Of a stretch of 64,000 nucleotides of DNA, positions 57,372 to 64,000 are shown piece by piece. The stretch lies in contig CP097573.1 in the NCBI GenBank assembly GCA_000492175.2, positions 248,001 through 312,000 on the forward strand, read 5' to 3'. Each line of letters begins with the position of its first letter. Position 1 is the stretch's first letter. Position numbers and translations under genes: made by a program. The notes beneath the pieces were generated by a model, which had not been told where the DNA came from, did no database searches, and worked only from the letters and a program-made list of their open reading frames with translations. This DNA is from Firmicutes bacterium ASF500 (lineage in GTDB: Bacteria; Bacillota; Clostridia; Oscillospirales; Oscillospiraceae).

Positions 57372-60300
57372 ATGCCCTTTCCACTGACAGAGGAACAACG
57401 AAACATTGTAGACGACCGGGGCGGCGAGTTGCTGGTGTCGGCGGCGGCGGGGTCGGGGAAGACCCGGGTGCTGGTGGAGCGGCTGCTGGACCGGGTGGCC
57501 AAGGAGGGGGCTGATATCGACCGCTTCCTGGTCATCACCTACACCAAGGCGGCGGCGGCGGAGCTGCGGGGGCGCATCGCCCAGGAGCTGTCCGACCGGC
57601 TGGCGGAGAACCCCAACGACCGCCACCTGCGCCGCCAGACGGTGCTGGTCTACCGGGCCAATATCTCCACCATACACGCCTTCTGCGCCGCCCTCCTTCG
57701 GGAGAGCGGCCACCTGCTGGACCTGGACCCGGACTTCCGCCTGTGCGACGAGGGGGAGAGCCGTGTGCTGATGGAGCAGGTGCTGGAGGAGGTGCTGGAC
57801 AAGCGGTATGAGGAGCTGTCCCTAGACAGCCCCTTTGCCGTTTTGGTGGACACCCTGTCCGCCGGGCGGGACGACAGCCGCCTGGCCCAGATCGCGCTGA
57901 GGATCTTCTCCCAGGTCCAGAGCCACCCGGACCCCACCCGCTGGCTGGAGGAGCAGAAGGACATCTGGACGCTGGAGGGCGTGTCCGACCTGGCCCAGAC
58001 CCCCTGGGGGGCGCTGCTGCTGGAGGACGCCCGGCGTCGGGCGGGCTTCTGCCGGGACCGGCTGGAGCAGGCCCTGGCCTTGACCGGGGAGGACGAGCTG
58101 CTGGAGGCCAACTATGGCCCGTCCATCACTGCCACCCTGGAGGCGGTGGAGGACTTCCTGACCGCCCGCGGCTGGGATGAGGCGGCGGCAGTCCTGCCCA
58201 TCCCCTTCCCCGACGCCGGGAGAAAGAAGAAGCGGAGCGCAGAGCTCAGCCCCTTTGAGGAGGAGCGAGCCATTCAGGCCAGGGAGCGGGTGAAGTCCAT
58301 CCGGGCCCGGTGCAAGAAGCTGCTGGACAAGCTGGCGGAGGACTTTAGCGGAACGACAGACGAGGTGCTGGAGGAGCTGGCCCTGTCCCGTCCCGCCGTC
58401 CAGGCGCTGATGGACCTGGTGCTGGATTTTCAGACCGCCTTTTCCAAGGAAAAGGCCCGGCGGGGTATGGTGGACTTCTCCGACCTGGAGCACTTCGCCG
58501 TCAAGCTGCTGGTGGGGGAGGACGGGGCGCCCACCGAACTGGCCCAGTACTGGGGGGCCCGGTTCGACGAGGTGCTGGTGGACGAGTATCAGGACACCAA
58601 CCAGGTGCAGAACGCCATCTTTAACGCCATCTCCGGCGGGGGACGGCGGCTGTTCCAGGTGGGGGACGTGAAGCAGTCCATTTACCGGTTCCGTCTGGCC
58701 GACCCCACCATTTTCCTGGACAAATATCGCCGCTTCCCGGATGGAGAGGCGGCGTTGGAGGGACAGCCCAGAAGGCGTCTGCTGTCCCAAAATTTCCGCT
58801 CCCGGCCCCAGGTGCTGGAGGGGTGCAACGACCTGTTTCGGAGCATTATGTCAACTGAATTTGGGGAGCTGGACTATACCGACGATCAGGCGCTGGTGCC
58901 GGGGAAGGCGTTTTTGGACGGTGTCGGGCAGCGGGAGAATGATGTCAGCCCCTACGCCCTGGAGCTGGATGCGCTGGACCTGTCCTTTCTTGGGGAGCAG
59001 GAGGGGGAGAAGGAGAGCAAGGACCTCCTGGAGGCCCGCTTCGCGGCCCGGCGGGTCCGGGAGCTGCTGGATCAGCCCCTGATGATCGAGGAGGGGGACG
59101 GCCTGCGGCCCCTGCGCCCGTCTGACGTGATGATTCTCCTGCGCAGTCCGCGCTCGGTGACGCACCACTATCTGCTGGCCCTCAACCAGGAGGGGGTCCC
59201 CTGGACCGCCCAGGGCGGGGACGACTTTTTTGAGACCACCGAGGTCAACGTGGCCCTGTCCATTTTACAGATTGTGGACAACCCCCGCCAGGACGTGGCC
59301 CTGATTTCGGCCCTGCGCTCCCCGGTGTACGGCTTTACCGGCGACCAGCTGGCCCTCCTCCGGGCGGACAGCGGCGGGGACTTCTACACCGCCCTGGTCC
59401 GCGCCGCCGAGGGAGGGGACCAGGCGTGCCGGAGCTTTCTGGAGCAGCTGGAGGAGCTGCGGGACTGCGCCGGGGACCGCACCTGCCGCCAGCTGATTTG
59501 GCACATCTTTGAGCGGACCAATATGCTGGGCATTTTCGGCGCTATGGAGGGGGGCGGCGAGCGGCGGAGCAATCTGCTGTCCCTCTACGCCCTGGCCGGG
59601 CGGCTGGAGGACAGCGGGTGCCGCACCCTGTTCCAGTTCCTCCTGCGGCTGGAGCGGCTGAGAAACGCCGGTCTCCGGTTGGGAACCGCCCCCGACGGCG
59701 GCCCGGGCGGGGAGGGGGTGTCCATCCTGTCCATCCACCACTCCAAAGGGCTGGAAAAGCCGGTGGTGCTGGTGTGCGGGCTGACCCGGCGGCTCAACCG
59801 GGACGACATGATGCGCCCGGTGTTGTTCCACTCCAAGCTGGGGGTGGGCCCCAAGGGGCTGGACCGGGAGCGGATGGTGGAGTACACCACCCTGGCCCGT
59901 CAGGCGGTGGCCCGCCAGCTGGAACGGGAGATGATGGCGGAGGAGCTGCGGCTGCTCTATGTGGCTATGACCCGTGCCCGGGAGAAGCTGATCCTTTCCC
60001 TGGCCCTGCCCGAGGGGGCGGGTGCCCTGAAGCGGCTGGGGGACAGTCTGCCCATCAGCCCCATGGCCCTGGAGCAGCAGCAGAGCGTGGGGGCCTGGGT
60101 GCTCCTTCACGCCATCACCCGGCCCGAAGGGGAGGCTCTTCGGGCGCTGGCGGAAATTTTCAATGTCACCCCGCCGCAGCGCACCGGACCGGCCTGGGAC
60201 ATCCGCTGGATGGACGGGACCGCTCTGGGAGGGGAGTGTAAAGTGAAAGGCCATTACACTGATCTCCCGGAGGGGGCGGAGCCTGACGAGGACCTGTCCG

Positions 60301-60989
60301 CCCGGCTGAGATGGGTCTATCCCCATCTCGCGGCGGCGAATCTGCCCTCCAAGCTCACCGCCACCCAGATCAAGGGCCGGCCCCTGGACCGGGAGGCGGC
60401 GGAGGACACCGCCGTCACCACCCCCAGAGGCCAGCCCATCACCCGGCCCGACTTCATCGCTCAGGACCGGGGCCTCACCCCCGCCCAGCGGGGCACCGCT
60501 CTCCATTTGGCGATGCAGTACCTCCCCCTGGACATGGAGCCCGCCCCCCAGGCAGTGGGGGAGGAGCTGGACCGGCTGACTGAGGCGGGGTTTCTTACCA
60601 AACTCCAGCGCCAGGCGGTGGAGCCGGAGCGGCTGTCCGCCTTTCTGGCCAGCCCTCTGGGCCGGGCTATGGCGGCGGCGGGGAAGCGGTGCCGCCGGGA
60701 GTTTAAATTCTCCATTCTGGTCTCCGCCCTGGACTACTTCCCCGAGGGAAGGGGGGAGGAGGTCCTTCTCCAAGGGGTTATCGACGCCTGGTTTGAGGGG
60801 GAGGACGGCTCCGTTACGGTGGTGGACTTCAAAAGCGACCGGGTCCGCCCCGGTGGGGAGCAGTCCCGGGCCGAGGAGTACCGCCCTCAGCTCGCCGCCT
60901 ACTGTCAGGCCCTGTCCGCCATCCTGAGCAAGCCTGTCAACCGGCAGGTGCTGTGGTTTTTTGCTACAGACAGCCTAGTGGAGTTGTAA
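57372..60989 (+). CDS. addA: ATP-dependent helicase/nuclease subunit A
   Basis: A 1205-residue protein after GAAGGAGGAGG. UvrD-type helicase: LTEEQRNIVDDRGGELLVSA AAGSGKTRVLVERLL with Walker A, LVDEYQDTNQVQNAIF (motif II), QVGDVKQSIYRFRLADP, QNFRSRPQVL, SIHHSKGLEKPVV (motif V), and YVAMTRAREKLIL (motif VI). The C-terminal RecB-like nuclease has LQGVIDAWFEGEDGSVTVVD FKSDRV with catalytic Asp and Lys. It moves 3' to 5' and degrades the 3' strand until Chi. Complete and normal in length. Confidence 0.97.
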   Translation: MPFPLTEEQRNIVDDRGGELLVSAAAGSGKTRVLVERLLDRVAKEGADIDRFLVITYTKAAAAELRGRIAQELSDRLAENPNDRHLRRQTVLVYRANISTIHAFCAALLRESGHLLDLDPDFRLCDEGESRVLMEQVLEEVLDKRYEELSLDSPFAVLVDTLSAGRDDSRLAQIALRIFSQVQSHPDPTRWLEEQKDIWTLEGVSDLAQTPWGALLLEDARRRAGFCRDRLEQALALTGEDELLEANYGPSITATLEAVEDFLTARGWDEAAAVLPIPFPDAGRKKKRSAELSPFEEERAIQARERVKSIRARCKKLLDKLAEDFSGTTDEVLEELALSRPAVQALMDLVLDFQTAFSKEKARRGMVDFSDLEHFAVKLLVGEDGAPTELAQYWGARFDEVLVDEYQDTNQVQNAIFNAISGGGRRLFQVGDVKQSIYRFRLADPTIFLDKYRRFPDGEAALEGQPRRRLLSQNFRSRPQVLEGCNDLFRSIMSTEFGELDYTDDQALVPGKAFLDGVGQRENDVSPYALELDALDLSFLGEQEGEKESKDLLEARFAARRVRELLDQPLMIEEGDGLRPLRPSDVMILLRSPRSVTHHYLLALNQEGVPWTAQGGDDFFETTEVNVALSILQIVDNPRQDVALISALRSPVYGFTGDQLALLRADSGGDFYTALVRAAEGGDQACRSFLEQLEELRDCAGDRTCRQLIWHIFERTNMLGIFGAMEGGGERRSNLLSLYALAGRLEDSGCRTLFQFLLRLERLRNAGLRLGTAPDGGPGGEGVSILSIHHSKGLEKPVVLVCGLTRRLNRDDMMRPVLFHSKLGVGPKGLDRERMVEYTTLARQAVARQLEREMMAEELRLLYVAMTRAREKLILSLALPEGAGALKRLGDSLPISPMALEQQQSVGAWVLLHAITRPEGEALRALAEIFNVTPPQRTGPAWDIRWMDGTALGGECKVKGHYTDLPEGAEPDEDLSARLRWVYPHLAAANLPSKLTATQIKGRPLDREAAEDTAVTTPRGQPITRPDFIAQDRGLTPAQRGTALHLAMQYLPLDMEPAPQAVGEELDRLTEAGFLTKLQRQAVEPERLSAFLASPLGRAMAAAGKRCRREFKFSILVSALDYFPEGRGEEVLLQGVIDAWFEGEDGSVTVVDFKSDRVRPGGEQSRAEEYRPQLAAYCQALSAILSKPVNRQVLWFFATDSLVEL

Positions 60990-61000
60990 ATGAAAAAATG

Positions 61001-61029
61001 TTGCAAAAGGACAGTATATGTGGTATTCT
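61001..61029 (+). promoter_or_regulatory. Possible promoter of the leucine-rich-repeat gene
   Basis: TTGCAA (61001-61006), 17 bases, TATTCT (61024-61029). Confidence 0.5.
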
Positions 61030-61078
61030 AAATGCGGCAAAAGGATATTATCTTATAAATTTGAGGAGGAAAGAGAAC

Positions 61079-62422
61079 ATGAAAAAAACTCTATCCCTGG
61101 CGTTGGCGCTGGTTATGTGTCTGGCATTGTTCCCTGTGACAGTATCGGCCCTGAATGATGGAACCTTCGACTACACGATTTCTGATGATGGTGTTGCCAT
61201 CAATCGCCTGATCGATATGTCCATAGAAGATTTGGTGATTCCCGATACGATTGCTGGCAAGCCGGTGGTGAGTGTTACCGGCCTGCACGGGAGTGGCTGT
61301 AAGCTTAGAAGCGTCGTGATTCCAAGCAGCGTTAAAGAAATCGGGTATATGTGCTTCAAAAATTCTTATCGGTCATGTGAATACTTGACTTCGGTTACCT
61401 TGTCTGAAGGTTTGGAGAAAATCGGATATCAGGCTTTCGATGGTACCCATATCACTAGCATTGTAATTCCAGAAAGTGTAAAAACAATAGAATATGATGC
61501 ATTTCGATATTGTGAGTATTTGACAAGCGTTAAACTGCCCAGCCAGTTGGAGGCGATTCCGAGACAGTGTTTTGCCAACTGTACAAGTTTAGATGATATC
61601 ATCATCCCGGATAAGGTCACTTCGATTGGACGCCATGCATTAACTGAAACGGCTATTACCAAGATAAGTGTTCCAACAGGTGTAAAGAAAATCGATGATT
61701 TCTGTGTTAGCTGTAAAAACCTTAGTGAAGTTGAGTTGCCTTATGGACTGGAAGAAATTGGGGGGAACTCTTTTAGTGGATGTTCGAAGTTGAAGTCTGT
61801 TTTGATCCCAACTACTGTAAAGGTGGTCGGCTTGCACTCATTTAACAATTCTGGTATAGAGGAAATTATTCTACCGTATGGAGTTGAAACATTCTATGGG
61901 GCTGGTTATAATTGTGATAATTTGACTGGTATCTATGCTCCTTCCACTGTAAGATCACTTCATTCCATTGTGGATAATGCTATTGTTTATTGCATGCCTG
62001 ACTCGAAAGTGGAGGCAGAATGTAAAAAAGATGGCATTTCCTGCCTATCTGACATCTCCTGTGACACCCGGATCAATGTGCTGCACAACGGCAAACGTAT
62101 CTCCTTCGGAGCCTATGGACAAAACCCGGAGATTGTGAACAGCCGAACTATGGTGCCGCTGCGCTCCATCTTTGAGGCCATGGGGGCTGATATTCAGTGG
62201 GACGGAGCCACCCAGACTGTCACGGCCACCCGTGGGTCGAACAAGATTGTCATGACAGTGGGGCAGGCCGGCTATACGGTCAACGGTGCGGCCAAGACCA
62301 TGGACACGCCGCCTATGATCCTCAATGACCGTACCATGGTTCCTGTCCGGGTGGTGGCGGAAAGTTTTGGCGCTGATGTGACTTGGCATGCCGCCTCTGG
62401 AACTGTGCTGATTAGCGAATAA
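61079..62422 (+). CDS. Secreted BspA-type leucine-rich-repeat protein with stalk domain
   Basis: A 447-residue protein starting at ATG 61079 after GAGGAGG; the longer frame overlapping addA is not used. Signal peptide residues 1-22 (LSLALALVMCLALFPVTVSA). Residues 30-320 are LRR_5 repeats of the BspA type (CKLRSVVIPSSVKEIGYMCF, YLTSVTLSEGLEKIGYQAFD, ITSIVIPESVKTIEYDAFR and so on, about nine). The last 110 residues are a copper-amine-oxidase-N stalk domain (VLHNGKRISFGAYGQNPEIV NSRTMVPLRSIFEAMGADIQ WDG, NDRTMVPVRVVAESFGADV). No sortase motif. Likely binds a surface or host ligand. Repeats are AT-rich compared with flanking genes, the stalk is not. Confidence 0.9.
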   Translation: MKKTLSLALALVMCLALFPVTVSALNDGTFDYTISDDGVAINRLIDMSIEDLVIPDTIAGKPVVSVTGLHGSGCKLRSVVIPSSVKEIGYMCFKNSYRSCEYLTSVTLSEGLEKIGYQAFDGTHITSIVIPESVKTIEYDAFRYCEYLTSVKLPSQLEAIPRQCFANCTSLDDIIIPDKVTSIGRHALTETAITKISVPTGVKKIDDFCVSCKNLSEVELPYGLEEIGGNSFSGCSKLKSVLIPTTVKVVGLHSFNNSGIEEIILPYGVETFYGAGYNCDNLTGIYAPSTVRSLHSIVDNAIVYCMPDSKVEAECKKDGISCLSDISCDTRINVLHNGKRISFGAYGQNPEIVNSRTMVPLRSIFEAMGADIQWDGATQTVTATRGSNKIVMTVGQAGYTVNGAAKTMDTPPMILNDRTMVPVRVVAESFGADVTWHAASGTVLISE

Positions 62423-62434
62423 TTGCGATATGCG

Positions 62435-62467
62435 TTGACCCGCTCTATTTGGGGCGGGTCAATTTTA
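62435..62467 (+). terminator. Terminator after the leucine-rich-repeat gene
   Basis: TTGACCCGC (62435-62443) and GCGGGTCAA (62454-62462), followed by TTTTA. Confidence 0.8.
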
Positions 62468-62698
62468 TGTTTCCACCAAAATAATATCCTCCCCGAAGCG
62501 CTTCACGGCGTTCCAGGGGATGATCTTGTCCTCCTCCCGGCCAAACAGGCCGAAGAACCGCCGCCGGCCGGGGACGATGAGGGCCTTCACCTGGCCGGTC
62601 TCCAGGTCCACCTCCATGTCCCCCACGTAGCCGTACCGGGCTCCGTCCTCCACGCTGATGACCTCCTTATACCGCAGCTCCGCGATGCGAGTTTCCAT
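62465..62698 (-). CDS. YlmC/YmxH family PRC-barrel protein
   Basis: A 77-residue protein: IAELRYKEVISVEDGARYGY VGDMEVDLETGQVKALIVPG RRRFFGLFGREEDKIIPWNA VKRFGEDIILV (split from one reading). This is the short PRC-barrel protein class YlmC/YmxH, widespread in spore formers and often linked to sporulation or cell division genes; its role is unknown. Monocistronic on the minus strand, between two plus-strand genes. Confidence 0.92.
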   Translation of the reverse strand: METRIAELRYKEVISVEDGARYGYVGDMEVDLETGQVKALIVPGRRRFFGLFGREEDKIIPWNAVKRFGEDIILVET

Positions 62699-62884
62699 TG
62701 GAATCGCTCCTTTATGATGGCCTCCGGCCCGAACGCGGGAAGCCGGTTAGTACAGCCTATGCGGGGCCGGGCCTGTCCCATGTCTTTAAGAAAACCTTCA
62801 TGAAATCTTAATTTTCCCCCTACGCCGTCCTTAACAATCCTCTGTTAGGATTGCTTTGACAACAAGGAGAGGAGGCGCAGGGAT
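62699..62884. other. Intergenic region before the glycosyltransferase
   Basis: Divergent promoter region. CAATCCT-CTGTT-AGGATTG (62835-62853) is a hairpin just before the ribosome-binding site. No consensus promoter pair is clear and no gene is seen. Confidence 0.4.
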
Positions 62885-64000
62885 ATGACGGACTGGCTGT
62901 TTCCCGCCGCGCTGGCCCTTACGGGCACAATGGGAGTATTGATGGGGCTTTGGGGACTGTGGTATCTGATCTCCGGGCTGGCCTGCGTGCGGAAGCCGCA
63001 GGACTACGGCCTTCACCCCGCCCAGACAAAGTTCGCGATCCTGATCGCCGCCCGGAATGAGGAGCTGGTAATCGGTCCGCTGATCAACAGCCTGCTCACC
63101 CAGAGCTACCCGGCGAAGCTGTACGACATCTGGGTCATCCCTAACAACTGCGCCGACAACACCGCCCTGGCGGCCCGGAGCTTCGGGGCCAAGGTGCTGG
63201 AGTGCACCGTGCCGGTGAAGAGCAAGGGGGAGGTCCTCCGCTTCGCCTACAACCGCCTCCGTGGCCGGCGGTACGACGCCTGGCTGGTCTTCGACGCGGA
63301 CAACGTGGTGGACCGGAATTTCCTGGCGGAGATGAACAACGTCCGGCTCACCGGCGTTCAGGCAGCTCAGGGCTATCGGGACAGCAAGAACCCCTACGAC
63401 ACCGCCCTGTCCGGCTGCTCCTCCATCTACTACTGGATGATGGACCGCTTCCACAACGGGGGAAAGGCGGGGCTGGGGCTGTCCGCCATGATCGGCGGCA
63501 CCGGCTTCATGGTGACGCAGAGCCTGCTGGACAAGCTGGGCGGCTGGCGCACCGAGACCATCAGCGAGGACATGGAGATCACTGTCCAGGCCCTTCTGGC
63601 GGGGGAGCGGGTGGCCTATGCCCCCAAGGCCATCACCTACGACGAACAGCCCCTGACCTGGGAGCAGTCCTTCAAGCAGCGCCGCCGCTGGACCAGCGGC
63701 ACCATCCAGGTTGCGGAGGCCTATCTGCCCGCCTTGGCTCAGGAGCTGGGGGAGCGGCCCCGGCTGGCCCTTCTGGACATGGGCTCCACCATGGTCCTGC
63801 CCGCCTATCAGCTGGCCGCCCTGGCGGGACTGATACCGCCGCGCTGGGCGGACGGACCCTGCTTCAGGCTGTGCTGCTGGGGCTGGCGGGGGCCTGCGGG
63901 AATATCGCCTGGGCGGCACTCACGGCCACCGCTGCCGCCGGGATCGTCATTACATTGGAGGGAAAATGGGACCGCCGTCTGTGGAAGGCACTGGGGACCT
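62885..64000 (+). CDS. Family 2 membrane glycosyltransferase, apparently frameshifted, runs off the window
   Basis: ATG 62885 follows AAGGAGAGGAGG. One N-terminal membrane segment (LALTGTMGVLMGLWGLWYLI), then a GT-A domain: ILIAARNEELVIGPLINSLL, WLVFDADNVVD (metal-binding DAD), TISEDMEITVQALLAGE, and QRRRWTSGTIQV (QxxRW of processive transferases such as hyaluronan or cellulose synthase types). Near 63835 the conserved membrane-type sequence continues in another frame (ALGGRTLLQAVLLGLAGACG NIAWAALTATAAAGIVITLE), so one base appears lost; in the annotated frame the remainder is Pro/Arg-rich nonsense but open to the edge. Substrate unknown. Confidence 0.85.
   Translation, partial: MTDWLFPAALALTGTMGVLMGLWGLWYLISGLACVRKPQDYGLHPAQTKFAILIAARNEELVIGPLINSLLTQSYPAKLYDIWVIPNNCADNTALAARSFGAKVLECTVPVKSKGEVLRFAYNRLRGRRYDAWLVFDADNVVDRNFLAEMNNVRLTGVQAAQGYRDSKNPYDTALSGCSSIYYWMMDRFHNGGKAGLGLSAMIGGTGFMVTQSLLDKLGGWRTETISEDMEITVQALLAGERVAYAPKAITYDEQPLTWEQSFKQRRRWTSGTIQVAEAYLPALAQELGERPRLALLDMGSTMVLPAYQLAALAGLIPPRWADGPCFRLCCWGWRGPAGISPGRHSRPPLPPGSSLHWRENGTAVCGRHWGP

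Overview
The window reads as a chromosome segment of a GC-rich, spore-forming anaerobe of the Clostridia, most likely an Oscillospiraceae member of the Flavonifractor/Lawsonibacter/Intestinimonas type. This is inference from gene content and base composition: spoIVFA/spoIVFB, spoIIGA/sigE, a YlbJ-like and a YlmC/YmxH-like gene, AddAB instead of RecBCD, a Na+-pumping decarboxylase, acetate kinase, DUF951 and DUF6514 proteins, and sigma-A promoters with strong AGGAGG sites. No rRNA and no CRISPR array are present. The only tRNA is tRNA-Pro(CGG).

The left 17 kb is accessory DNA. From 1 to about 6.2 kb lies the end of an element carrying a polymorphic-toxin cassette (HNH nuclease C-terminus, DUF6985-like immunity protein, HExxH metallopeptidase-like protein and a small partner). 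It continues with a PadR/DUF1700/lipoprotein operon under a perfect operator and a large serine recombinase, and it is punctuated by five copies of a GGGACA/TGTCCC palindrome. From 6.3 to 8.8 kb is a decayed type I restriction-modification locus (hsdR, hsdM and hsdS relics) that still holds one intact DUF2971 gene. After an AmmeMemoRadiSam pair (amrS and an AmrB-AmrA fusion), a mobilizable element with excisionase, replication-initiator-like protein, accessory protein, a relaxase with a Sel1-repeat tail, and tyrosine integrase (12.1-16.8 kb) abuts the 3' end of tRNA-Pro.

From 17 kb rightward the sequence is mostly core chromosome: spoIVFAB with two radical-SAM-linked genes (17.1-21.4 kb); small sensory or unknown genes (21.4-24.1 kb); a riboswitch-like leader with terminator in front of oadB and a 40-residue gamma-like subunit (24.1-25.6 kb); and YlbJ, DUF2804, metallopeptidase, rarA and TauE genes (26-32 kb). 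tmcAL, whose family uses acetate and ATP, is divergent from ackA (33-35.6 kb). Then follow radical SAM, SleB-like hydrolase, a MarR-controlled heterodimeric ABC exporter, rlmD, comEC, holA, rnmV and a PadR-DUF2812-DUF2812 operon (36-51.3 kb). The right end carries spoIIGA-sigE, addB, a pyridoxamine-kinase-like gene, addA, a secreted leucine-rich-repeat protein, a PRC-barrel protein and a glycosyltransferase that runs off the window and appears frameshifted.

Annotated starts were chosen from ribosome-binding sites and family N-termini, so several differ from the longest open frame. Family assignments come from recognising motifs by eye; no database search was possible.
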